64,000 nucleotides of DNA, taken from assembly GCF_003992615.1 (NCBI RefSeq), contig NZ_RZMY01000003.1, positions 126,501 to 190,500 on the forward strand, in the 5' to 3' direction. Source of the DNA: Flagellimonas beolgyonensis. Lineage in GTDB: Bacteria; Bacteroidota; Bacteroidia; Flavobacteriales; Flavobacteriaceae. Below the pieces are notes generated by a model, which was not told the DNA's origin, did no database searches, and saw nothing but the letters and a program-made list of their open reading frames with translations. Within the stretch, counting starts at the first letter, position 1. Each line of letters starts with the position of its first letter. The position numbers and the translations under genes were made by a program. Positions 29,137-38,005 of the stretch are shown here, piece after piece.

Positions 29137-31296
29137 TTATAGATTTTCCTTAACGAAGTTGGTCAACTTGGTAAAGAGGTGCAAACTGGTGTTGCCCCCA
29201 TAAATACCATGGTTCTTATCTGGGTAAATGGCCCAATCGAACTGTTTGTTGGCCTGCACCAAAGCTTCGATCATGCGCATGGTGTTCTGTACATGTACGT
29301 TATCATCTCCCGAACCGTGCACCAGCAAGTACTTACCCTTCAATAATTCTGGGTAGTTCAAAGGTGAATTGTCATCATACCCTGTTGGATTTTCTTGCGG
29401 GGTTTCCATATATCGCTCCGTGTAAATGGTATCGTAAAAACGCCATGAGGTTACCGGTGCCACGGCAATGGCCATCTCAAACACATCATTGCCCTTCAAA
29501 ATACAGTTCGTGGACATGAATCCACCATAGCTCCATCCCCAAATACCAGTTCTTTCCTCATCGATATAGGGCAGTTCGCTCAACTTTTTGGCGGCGGCAA
29601 TCTGGTCTTCCACTTCATACTTGCCCAATTCTTTTTGTGTCAGTTTTTTAAAATCACGTCCCTTTAAACCAGTTCCCCGGCCATCCACACAAACTACAAT
29701 GTAGCCTTCGGATGCCAAAACCTGGTGCCAATAATCACGGCTGCCCATCCAACTGTTGGAAACCGATTGTGAGCCGGGTCCACTGTATTGGAACATGAAC
29801 AAGGGGTACTTTTTATTGGGATCAAAATCTACCGGCTTGATCATGTACATGTTCAGATCATAGCCATTGATGTTGATGGTGGAAAACTCCTTGGGTGCAA
29901 ATTCGTAACCTTCCAATTTGGTGGACAAGGCTGCATTGTCCTTGATCTTTTTTACCAATTTTCCATCCGAGGCGGTATGCAAGGTAAACTCATAAGGAGT
30001 GGTTGCACTGGAAAACGTATTGATGAAATAGGTGTAATCCGTACTAAACGATGCCGAATTGGTGCCTTCCTTGGAAGTCAACCGTTTCTTTTTCTTACCA
30101 TTGGTGGCAATACTGTACACATCGCGGTTGATGGAACCGTTTTCCACCGATTGGTAGTAGATCCGATTATTCTTTTTGTCGTACCCATAATACCGGGTCA
30201 CTTCCCAGGGTCCTTGGGTAATCTGGTTTTTCAATTTTCCATCCTTACCATATAGATAGAGGTGGTTGTAGCCATCACCTTCGCTGGTCCAGATAAAACT
30301 GTCATCCGCCAAAAAGGTCAAGTCGTCATCCACATCCACATAGGCGTCATCCGTTTCTTCCAACAACAAGGATACGGAGTTGCTGCTCGCATCAACCGAC
30401 CAAAGCTTCAAATCGTTTTGATGGCGGTTCAAGGTCTGCACGCTCAAATGATTCGGATTATTCATCCATTTGATCCTGGGAATATAATAGGGGTTGTTCA
30501 AATCAACATTGGATGTATTCCCTGAAGCCACATCGTATAAGTGCAATGTTACCAAAGAATTGTCCTCTCCCGCCTTAGGATATTTAAATTCGTGTTGATA
30601 GGGATACAATCCCGTACCAAACATATCCATGGAAAAATGGGGCACATTGGTTTCATCAAACCGCAAAAAGGCAATTTTGGTGCCGTCGCTGTTCCATTCA
30701 AAGGCCCGCACAAAGCCAAACTCTTCTTCGTACACCCAATCGGTTACTCCATTAATGATGGTTCCCTTGCTTCCATCGGTAGTGATCTGTTTGGTGGTCC
30801 TGTTCGCCAGTTCCATCACATAAATGTTATTGTCCAAAACATAGGCCACTTTAGATCCATCAGGGGAAAGGGTCGGTTCCTGTATTTTGGTCTCTGCAAT
30901 TTTCACCAGCTCCTTACTGGCCAAATCGTACACATAATAAATGCCCAACCGCGACCTTCTAAAAATGGGCTCCACTTCGGTGGCGAGCAAGATTTGGGAT
31001 TCATCATCACTGAACGAATAAGAGGAAAAGAAAGGTATATCGCCTCCTGAGGCCACCAAGGTCTCCACTTTTTCCAAGGTCTTGTAATCATACTTGTCCA
31101 AGCTGCTGGACCGGGGCGAACGACTGAAGTTGAGAACGGTGTACTGCTTACCATTGTTCATAGATCTAAGCACATCCATATATTCGGTCCTGAAGGCTCC
31201 CCCCCATATTTCTTCGAGGGTGATCTGCTTTTGCTGTGCCGTACCGATTGCTAAAAAACCTACTAAGGAAAGGAATAGGAAAACCTGTTTTTTCAT
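29137..31296 (-). CDS. Dipeptidyl peptidase IV (S9 prolyl oligopeptidase family)
   Basis: A 719-residue secreted serine peptidase that removes Xaa-Pro/Ala dipeptides from N-termini. I start at ATG 31296, where a signal peptide begins (MKKQVFLFLSLVGFLAIGTAQ); the open frame extends 43 codons further up without signal character. The N-terminal beta-propeller contains the DPP-IV Glu pair in DWVYEEEFGFVRAFEWNSDG. The C-terminal hydrolase has GWSYGG (Ser589), GSGDDNVH (Asp664/665) and DKNHG (His696). Co-transcribed with the POT transporter. Confidence 0.95.
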   Translation of the reverse strand: MKKQVFLFLSLVGFLAIGTAQQKQITLEEIWGGAFRTEYMDVLRSMNNGKQYTVLNFSRSPRSSSLDKYDYKTLEKVETLVASGGDIPFFSSYSFSDDESQILLATEVEPIFRRSRLGIYYVYDLASKELVKIAETKIQEPTLSPDGSKVAYVLDNNIYVMELANRTTKQITTDGSKGTIINGVTDWVYEEEFGFVRAFEWNSDGTKIAFLRFDETNVPHFSMDMFGTGLYPYQHEFKYPKAGEDNSLVTLHLYDVASGNTSNVDLNNPYYIPRIKWMNNPNHLSVQTLNRHQNDLKLWSVDASSNSVSLLLEETDDAYVDVDDDLTFLADDSFIWTSEGDGYNHLYLYGKDGKLKNQITQGPWEVTRYYGYDKKNNRIYYQSVENGSINRDVYSIATNGKKKKRLTSKEGTNSASFSTDYTYFINTFSSATTPYEFTLHTASDGKLVKKIKDNAALSTKLEGYEFAPKEFSTININGYDLNMYMIKPVDFDPNKKYPLFMFQYSGPGSQSVSNSWMGSRDYWHQVLASEGYIVVCVDGRGTGLKGRDFKKLTQKELGKYEVEDQIAAAKKLSELPYIDEERTGIWGWSYGGFMSTNCILKGNDVFEMAIAVAPVTSWRFYDTIYTERYMETPQENPTGYDDNSPLNYPELLKGKYLLVHGSGDDNVHVQNTMRMIEALVQANKQFDWAIYPDKNHGIYGGNTSLHLFTKLTNFVKENL

Positions 31297-31360
31297 GTAG
31301 TCAAAAATTGATTTAAAACTCCCAAGTTTACTAATATTTATCGGAAAAATAAATTTTACT

Positions 31361-31374
31361 GTTGCATTTGCAAC
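31361..31374. promoter_or_regulatory. Inverted repeat in a divergent promoter region
   Basis: GTTGCATTTGCAAC, a 5-bp stem with 4-nt centre, lies between the divergent dpp4 and HMG-CoA reductase genes, 65 nt upstream of the dpp4 ATG. It could be an operator; no matching regulator is adjacent. Confidence 0.3.
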
Positions 31375-31446
31375 AATAAGTGGACCTGGAAAGCTCCTAT
31401 TTGCTTTCGAGATGTAGGGCAACATGCATCAAAGTACCAATATCCG

Positions 31447-31454
31447 TATATTTG
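31447..31454 (+). promoter_or_regulatory. Possible -7 box for the HMG-CoA reductase operon
   Basis: TATATTTG matches TAnnTTTG, 20 nt before the ATG at 31474. No clear TTTG at the -33 position, so this is a partial match. Confidence 0.45.
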
Positions 31455-31473
31455 AAATCTTTAACCGAACACT

Positions 31474-32790
31474 ATGAACGCTCCTGTTGAGGGATTTTCC
31501 AAACTTTCCAAAGCACAGAAAATAGATTGGATCGCAAACAATTGCACCAAAGATGCCAAGGCCACCAAGCAGCTACTGGAACGCTATTGGAACGCGGATG
31601 AAGCGGTACAAAAACTGCACGATGAATTTATTGAGAACACGCTGTCCAACTATTACCTGCCCTTTGCGGTGGCCCCCAATTTTTTGATTGATGGGGAACT
31701 GCGCACCATTCCGATGGCCATCGAAGAAAGTTCGGTGGTAGCGGCGGCCAGCAAAGCCGCTAAATTTTGGTTGACACGAGGGGGCTTTAAAACGGAAATA
31801 TTGGGGACCGAAAAAGTGGGTCAGGTCCATTTTATCTTTAAAGGGGATTCCAAAACACTTTCGGCCTTTTTCAACGAGATACATGCCGAACTCCTTAAAA
31901 GTGTGTCCGCGATCACCGAAAACATGGAAAAACGCGGTGGGGGAATAAATGCCATTGAACTTCGGGATTGGTCAGATAAAATTGAGGGCTATTTCCAGTT
32001 GCACTGCACATTCGAGACCTTGGATGCCATGGGGGCCAACTTTATCAACTCTTGTTTGGAGCAGTTTGCCACCACGTTGAAGGAAGAAGCCAGCATCTAC
32101 CCAAATTTCACCGAAGAGGAACGAAACCTGGAGGTAGTCATGAGCATACTCTCCAACTATGTGCCCAATTGCTTGGTTAAAGCAGAGGTAAGTTGTCCCA
32201 TTTCCGAATTGGGCGACAACGATATGGCGGCACGGGAATTTGCGGAAAAATTTGTGCGGGCCGTGGACATTGCAAATGTGGAACCGTTTCGTGCGGTAAC
32301 CCATAACAAAGGTATTATGAACGGCATTGATGCCGTGGTATTGGCCACAGGGAACGATTTTAGGGCCGTGGAAGCAGGCATACATGCCTATGCTGCCAAA
32401 AATGGACAGTATTCCAGCCTTACCCATGCGGCAATTGAAGGAGATCGATTCAAATTTTGGATCGAAATTCCCTTGGCACTGGGAACGGTGGGAGGACTCA
32501 CCACTCTTCACCCACTCGTAAAATTAGCCTTGGAGATACTACAGCATCCATCGGCAAAGGAATTGATGCGAATTGTTGCCGTAGCAGGGTTGGCCCAAAA
32601 CTTTGCCGCTATAAAGAGTTTGGTTACCACGGGCATCCAAAAAGGGCATATGAAGATGCATTTGTTGAATATGCTCAACCAAATGGGCGCTACGGAAGAG
32701 GAGAAAGCACAAATGGTGGATTATTTTAAACACAACACGGTTTCCAATGCCTCGGTAAAGGAAGCCATGGAAAAAATCAGGGCCAAATGA
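31474..32790 (+). CDS. Hydroxymethylglutaryl-CoA reductase (class II-like)
   Basis: A 438-residue enzyme that reduces HMG-CoA to mevalonate (or the reverse), at the head of the mevalonate route to isoprenoids. Marks: TIPMAIEESSVVAAASKAAKFW near residue 70 (conserved catalytic Glu region), VTHNKGIMNGIDAVVLATGNDFRAVEA around 272-298, LGTVGGLTTLHP around 340, and AVAGLAQNFAAIKSLVTTGIQKGHMKMH with the C-terminal catalytic His. Its stop overlaps the start of the GHMP kinase (ATGA), so the two are coupled. Confidence 0.94.
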   Translation: MNAPVEGFSKLSKAQKIDWIANNCTKDAKATKQLLERYWNADEAVQKLHDEFIENTLSNYYLPFAVAPNFLIDGELRTIPMAIEESSVVAAASKAAKFWLTRGGFKTEILGTEKVGQVHFIFKGDSKTLSAFFNEIHAELLKSVSAITENMEKRGGGINAIELRDWSDKIEGYFQLHCTFETLDAMGANFINSCLEQFATTLKEEASIYPNFTEEERNLEVVMSILSNYVPNCLVKAEVSCPISELGDNDMAAREFAEKFVRAVDIANVEPFRAVTHNKGIMNGIDAVVLATGNDFRAVEAGIHAYAAKNGQYSSLTHAAIEGDRFKFWIEIPLALGTVGGLTTLHPLVKLALEILQHPSAKELMRIVAVAGLAQNFAAIKSLVTTGIQKGHMKMHLLNMLNQMGATEEEKAQMVDYFKHNTVSNASVKEAMEKIRAK

Positions 32791-33698
32791 TGCAAAAGGA
32801 GTTTTATAGTAACGGCAAATTGCTGTTGTCTGGGGAGTACGCCATATTGGATGGCGCTTTGGGTTTGGCCATTCCGACCAGTTATGGTCAATCATTAAAG
32901 GCAAAACCCATTGATGGCAACTTGTTGCTGTGGCACAGTTTTGATGAGAACCAAAAGGAATGGTTTTCGGCGGAAATCAACATGAAAGACTTCAGCATCA
33001 AAACCACATCGGATGAGGTCATTTGCAATACCTTGATCAAATTACTAACAGAGGCCAGAGCACAAAATCCGTTGTTCCTTTCTGATGGTGATGCTTTTCA
33101 CGTGGAGACCCATCTAAGTTTTCCAAGATCCTGGGGATTGGGCACTTCTTCCACCTTGATCAACAATTTGGCACAATGGGCACGGGCCGATGCTTATGAC
33201 TTGTTGGCAAATGCCTTTGGGGGCAGTGGGTATGATATTGCTTGTGCGCAACACAATTCGCCTATCACCTATCAATTGAAAAATGGGGAGCCACATGTTA
33301 CGGAAGTGGATTTCGGCCCAGATTTTAAGGACAATTTATTTTTCGTGCACCTCAACCAAAAACAAAGTAGTAAACAGGCCATCGCCAACTACAGAGAAAA
33401 AGCATTTGATAAATCCGTATTGGTCTCCGAAATCTCAACATTGACCAAAAAAATGATTTCAGCCCGGTCTTTGGCTGAGTTTGAATTATTAATGGAGGCA
33501 CACGAGGCACTGCTTGCTGGCATTTTGGAAGTTGCCCCCATAAAGCAATTACGATTTTCGGATTATCCGGGCGTTATTAAAAGTTTAGGGGCGTGGGGAG
33601 GCGATTTTGTTTTGGTTACCGGTGATTCCAAATCAATGGATTATTTTAAACAAAAAGGGTATACAACAATCATATCCTATCCTAAAATGGCACTATAG
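32787..33698 (+). CDS. GYDIA-family GHMP kinase
   Basis: A 303-residue small-molecule kinase of the GHMP fold. LLSGEYAILDGALGLAIPT near residue 12 is motif 1; PRSWGLGTSSTL (about 112-123) is the ATP phosphate-binding loop; FGGSGYDIAC (about 144-153) is the motif after which the family is named. Fusion of reading with HMG-CoA reductase suggests it phosphorylates a mevalonate-pathway intermediate, but the exact substrate is not established. Two ATGs lie at 32787 and 32790; either is possible. Confidence 0.92.
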   Translation: MMQKEFYSNGKLLLSGEYAILDGALGLAIPTSYGQSLKAKPIDGNLLLWHSFDENQKEWFSAEINMKDFSIKTTSDEVICNTLIKLLTEARAQNPLFLSDGDAFHVETHLSFPRSWGLGTSSTLINNLAQWARADAYDLLANAFGGSGYDIACAQHNSPITYQLKNGEPHVTEVDFGPDFKDNLFFVHLNQKQSSKQAIANYREKAFDKSVLVSEISTLTKKMISARSLAEFELLMEAHEALLAGILEVAPIKQLRFSDYPGVIKSLGAWGGDFVLVTGDSKSMDYFKQKGYTTIISYPKMAL

Positions 33699-33825
33699 CA
33701 CCTTTCTACTGTTCTGGCAAAGTAATTAAGTCCATCCATAAACCCAAATAGGGTGTTCGTCAATTGAGTGTTACTTACAAGGATAGTTTTTTGCACTTTA
33801 CTACCAGAAGACAAAATTGATAGCT

Positions 33826-34476
33826 ATGTCACTCTGGGAAAACACTCAATTGTTCTTGAGGAACAGGATGGATTTTTTTGGCAAAAAATTACTGTTACTT
33901 TTCTCGTTCCTCTTTTTGTACACTGCATTTTTGACCTTTTATAGTTGGTCCAGTAGTACCGACAGCTTCAATCAATTATTGGTATATGCCCTTTTAGTAC
34001 CATTGACGCTTTATGGGATTATTATTTATTTGTTGCTGAAGTACCCTCATTTTTCCGGTAAAGAGAAGATTGATACGGCTTCGGAGGGAAGGAACCGAAG
34101 TAAATATGAAAAAACGGGCCTGTCCCCAACCTTCTCATCTGAACTCAAATCAAAGTTGGAATATTTGATGCAAACCCAAAAACTTTATCTGAACCATGAG
34201 CTTCGCTTGGACGATATTGCTGATTTGTTGGATATTTCACGCCACCATGCCTCTCAGGTTATCAACGAAAATTTCAATGCAAGCTTTTACGATTTCATTA
34301 ATTCGTATCGGATAGAGGCCGCAAAAAATAAATTAGTCTCGGGCTTTGAGGACTCATCGGAATCCATTTCGGACATCGCCTACCAATGCGGTTTCAACAA
34401 TAGGGTTTCCTTTTACAAGGCCTTTAAAAAAGTGACCGGTTCCACCCCCACGGAATACATGTTTAAAGTGGCCTAA
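33826..34476 (+). CDS. Membrane-anchored AraC-family regulator
   Basis: A 216-residue protein. Residues about 18-38 and 47-70 form two TM helices (LLLLFSFLFLYTAFLTFYSW; LLVYALLVPLTLYGIIIYLL); the C-terminal 110 residues form an AraC double helix-turn-helix (DIADLLDISRHHASQVINE; SISDIAYQCGFNNRVSFYKAF). I use ATG 33826; an in-frame TTG is 9 nt upstream. No sensor domain is seen, so the signal may come through the membrane helices. It lies 415 nt upstream of the first susC and is the obvious candidate to control the SusC/SusD units, though that is inference. Confidence 0.88.
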   Translation: MSLWENTQLFLRNRMDFFGKKLLLLFSFLFLYTAFLTFYSWSSSTDSFNQLLVYALLVPLTLYGIIIYLLLKYPHFSGKEKIDTASEGRNRSKYEKTGLSPTFSSELKSKLEYLMQTQKLYLNHELRLDDIADLLDISRHHASQVINENFNASFYDFINSYRIEAAKNKLVSGFEDSSESISDIAYQCGFNNRVSFYKAFKKVTGSTPTEYMFKVA

Positions 34477-34685
34477 AAAATATTTCCCTATCCCATCTAC
34501 TCTAATGCCAACATCCTCATGGGTTCATTTCCGAATACCAAGATTGGGTCCACTATACCTGTTTATTGATTGTTTAGTCCTTAGTTCCAGCATTTCACTA
34601 GATCACTTAAATATCGCTAGACCAATTTGACTAACAGAGCAAATATGATGACTAACAGTAAATGTTAACTCTCGTCGGCAAATAT

Positions 34686-35205
34686 GTAAAGGTTCTTAAG
34701 CCCTTACACTGTCGGTATTTTCTTTTCCTTTTTTTGTTGCGCGATCCACAAGGTAGGGACCCTAAATCTTACTCTTCCCTAAAGTTTTTAGTTTTCATTG
34801 TTTCGGAAGAATTTTTTTGAATTAGCCTACAAAATCAAGATTTACCCCCTGCCTTGCCTGGATGCATTAACTAACTCTTAAATCTTTTTTATGAAAGCGA
34901 AAAATTATTGGATGGTGCTCATGCTGTTCATTTGTGGCTTTACAGCGGCACTGGCACAACAAAAACAAATCTCCGGTACCGTAACCGATCAAGATGGATT
35001 GCCGCTACCAGGGGTCTCGGTATTGGTGGTCGGGACAACCCAAGGGACCCAAACCGATTTTGATGGAAAGTATGCGATAACCGCTAATCAGGGTGAAGTG
35101 CTGCGATTCAGCTACATCGGTCAAAAAACGGTGGAGCGCACCATCGGGACCTCCAATACCATTAATGTGGGAATGGAGGAAGATGCCCAGGCGCTTGAGG
35201 AAGTT
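34686..35205 (+). repeat. Long direct repeat, copy 1: leader plus 5' end of susC
   Basis: The 205 bp before the first susC ATG and the first ~315 bp of the gene are repeated at 40136-40655 with a fixed offset of 5450 bp and no indel seen by eye. The noncoding leader is at least as well conserved as the coding part. It opens with a hairpin GTAAAGG-N8-CCCTTAC (one mismatch) at 34686-34707. The rest of the gene-free stretch from 34477 to 34685 shows no gene. Confidence 0.9.
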
Positions 35206-37995
35206 ATTCTAACTGGAGTAGCACAAGGAACATCTCAAAAAAAGTTAGCCTTTAAAGTTGAGACTATCAATCCATCAGGGGTTCAAACAGTTCCAACACC
35301 TGATGCTGCCTCAGCTCTTATTGGTAAAGTTGCAGGAGCGCAAATTGTGCAAGGTGGTGGAAATCCATTACGACAATCAGCAGTAATACTGAGAGGAGCG
35401 AGTGCAATTGAAGGCAATACGAATCCATTGATTATAGTTGATGGAATAATAACACAAGGAAATTTAAATCAAATTAGCACTCAGGACATTGCTTCCATTG
35501 AAGTTGTTAAAGGTGCCGCTGCATCATCTCTATATGGTTCATTGGCCGGAAATGGCGTTATTCAAATCATTACAAAAAGAGGCAAAACAGATAAGCCCCA
35601 AGTTAAAATAAGATTTGAAAATGGGTTTTCCGAAACACAGAATAATTATCCCTTGGCAAAAAATCATGACCGATTACTTACTGAAGATGGTGAATTTGAT
35701 TTAACAAATGGTGCTATTGTAGCAGATCCAGATGGAATTTTTGACAATCCATGGCCCGGAACATTAATAAATAACGTTGAGGAGTTTATTACCTCCCAAC
35801 CCTATAGCCAAACTGGCATAAGTGTATCTCAGAATAAAGACAAGGTCAATTACTTTGTGTCAGCAGAACAAACTGAAGTCAAAGGAATCCTTAAAGGAGT
35901 TAAAGCATACAAAAGGCAGAATGCACGATTGAACTTGGACTTGAATCTAACGAAAAAGTTTAAGTTGGAGCTTTCCAATTATTTAGTTCGACAAACAGGT
36001 GGTGAGGTAACTCAACAAGGACAAGGCGATAACGTATTTTTTAATTTGCTAACTGCAGATCCCACAATACGTCTAGACCAAAAGGATGAGAATGGAAAAT
36101 ATATCCCTTTCTTCGATGGAAACGGGTTTATTAACGAATATCAAAACCCTCTTTATGTTGTTAAAAACCAAAAATTTGACAATATTAACACTAGAATGAT
36201 ATCTTCAGCAACTGGAAAATATAGCATCACGGACAATCTTATATTTGAAACCCAAATATCAACTGATAGGGGTAGAAATAGATTTGTAAACTTCTTTCCC
36301 AAGGGTTATGTGTCAGGTTCTCAATTTAATGCCAATACCGACAATGGTTTCATTTTTGATCTTGATAGTGATTACGTACGAAATAATTCATACGCACAGC
36401 TCAATTTCAATACCTCCTTCGGGGATTTTAATTTTAAAAGCTCTTTGCGTTACCTATTTGAAGATGTTAAATCATCATTTAAAAGGGCTCAAAGTTCCAA
36501 TTTTTTAACAGAAGGAGTAAATAACCTTCAACAAGGAACAGAAAACATTGCGGTAGGCTCGGGATCCTTTCGAGAAAAAACCCAAAATGTTTTTCTTACA
36601 GCTGACTTTGATTGGAAAGAAAAGTTGATTTTGGGAGGCTTTGTAAGACAAGATAGAAGCTCTTTGTTCGGTGAGGACAATAGGGATCAAATATTTTGGA
36701 GAGGATCGTTAGCATATCGTTTGGGTGAAGACCTTAAAGTGGATTGGCTAGACGAATTGAAATTTCGAGGATCCTACGGTACAGCTGGTCTTAGACCTGG
36801 TTTTGGTGATATTTTCGAAACATTTAACGTAAGTCAAACTGGAATTACACCACTTCAAATTGGGAATCCAGATTTGCAGTCACCAACAATAAGTGAATTG
36901 GAAGTCGGAACAGATATTGGATTTTTAAACAATTATCTTTTTAGTTTGACATATGCAAATTCAAAAACCGAGGATGCACTGTTAACCGTTCCTTTATCCG
37001 GAGCCGTTCCGGGTGCGTTTCAAGTTCAAAATGTTGCTGAAACCGCTTATAATGCATGGGAAGCATCATTTAGTGGAACTCTAATCAAAACTGCAAATGT
37101 AAGCTGGGATATTGGAGTAACATTTGCAACTGTTGAGAATACCGTTGAAAGTTTGGGAAATGTAGCGCCTTTTAATAGGGTAATCCAAGGCTTTGCAGCT
37201 TCAGGCAGTGACACACAGTTGGATGCAGATCCTGCAGTAAATGTATTTAGAGTAGAGCCAGGTCAACCTTATGGTGCTATGTTTGGTAATCAGTTGGTCA
37301 AATCGCTGGACGAACTAACTGTTGAAAATGGGTTGGTAATCAATGAAGGTTTAAACTTACCCTTATCTGATTTCTCCGTCAATGAATTTGGACATGTCAT
37401 AGTTACTGCCAATGAAGGACAATCCGGTCTTGTGAATGCAGGAGGTGAACAGGCAATTAGAAAATGGGATCCTGATACCAATCAACTGGCAGTAGACTTA
37501 ATTGGGGATACAAATCCAGATTACATCATGGGAATAAGGAATACTTTCACCTATAAAAATTTGAGGTTATATACTCTAATTGATATGCAAATGGGAGGAG
37601 ATGTTTATAACTATACCCGTCAGTTCCTTTATTTTAATGACAGACATGCGGATTTGGATGTATTTGGGGCCGCCGGACAACAATCATCTTATGCCAACGC
37701 AAGTTCCACAATTTATAATGGTGCAGCACCAATCGACTATTTTGTTGAAGATGCAAGTTTCACAAAGCTTCGAGAAGTTTCATTGACTTATACGCTTGAT
37801 AAACAGAATTTTGGGCCAAAAATACCCATTGACAATATTCAGTTTACCCTTTCAGGCAGGAATCTATACACTTGGACTGATTACTCTGGGTATGATCCAG
37901 AAGTTGCATTAAGTGGAAGTCCAATTTTCAGATTGGATGAATTTTCATTCCCCAACTTTAGAACCTACGCCATGTCCATTCAGATAACATTTTAA
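34891..37995 (+). CDS. SusC/RagA-type TonB-dependent receptor (unit 1)
   Basis: A 1034-residue outer-membrane importer. Signal peptide ending ALAQ (residue 23), a carboxypeptidase-D-like beta-sandwich (about 27-104: QISGTVTDQDGLPLPGVSV; TDFDGKYAI), TonB-box-like ALEEVILTG, plug domain (PLIIVDGII; IASIEVVKGAAASSLYGSLA) and barrel ending in an aromatic residue (QITF). With the SusD partner it forms a lidded importer for a large nutrient. Substrate unknown: no glycoside hydrolase, sulfatase or peptidase is attached. After about residue 105 the sequence becomes AT-rich and unrelated to the second SusC. Confidence 0.95.
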   Translation: MKAKNYWMVLMLFICGFTAALAQQKQISGTVTDQDGLPLPGVSVLVVGTTQGTQTDFDGKYAITANQGEVLRFSYIGQKTVERTIGTSNTINVGMEEDAQALEEVILTGVAQGTSQKKLAFKVETINPSGVQTVPTPDAASALIGKVAGAQIVQGGGNPLRQSAVILRGASAIEGNTNPLIIVDGIITQGNLNQISTQDIASIEVVKGAAASSLYGSLAGNGVIQIITKRGKTDKPQVKIRFENGFSETQNNYPLAKNHDRLLTEDGEFDLTNGAIVADPDGIFDNPWPGTLINNVEEFITSQPYSQTGISVSQNKDKVNYFVSAEQTEVKGILKGVKAYKRQNARLNLDLNLTKKFKLELSNYLVRQTGGEVTQQGQGDNVFFNLLTADPTIRLDQKDENGKYIPFFDGNGFINEYQNPLYVVKNQKFDNINTRMISSATGKYSITDNLIFETQISTDRGRNRFVNFFPKGYVSGSQFNANTDNGFIFDLDSDYVRNNSYAQLNFNTSFGDFNFKSSLRYLFEDVKSSFKRAQSSNFLTEGVNNLQQGTENIAVGSGSFREKTQNVFLTADFDWKEKLILGGFVRQDRSSLFGEDNRDQIFWRGSLAYRLGEDLKVDWLDELKFRGSYGTAGLRPGFGDIFETFNVSQTGITPLQIGNPDLQSPTISELEVGTDIGFLNNYLFSLTYANSKTEDALLTVPLSGAVPGAFQVQNVAETAYNAWEASFSGTLIKTANVSWDIGVTFATVENTVESLGNVAPFNRVIQGFAASGSDTQLDADPAVNVFRVEPGQPYGAMFGNQLVKSLDELTVENGLVINEGLNLPLSDFSVNEFGHVIVTANEGQSGLVNAGGEQAIRKWDPDTNQLAVDLIGDTNPDYIMGIRNTFTYKNLRLYTLIDMQMGGDVYNYTRQFLYFNDRHADLDVFGAAGQQSSYANASSTIYNGAAPIDYFVEDASFTKLREVSLTYTLDKQNFGPKIPIDNIQFTLSGRNLYTWTDYSGYDPEVALSGSPIFRLDEFSFPNFRTYAMSIQITF

Positions 37996-38005
37996 AAACA
38001 TAAGC

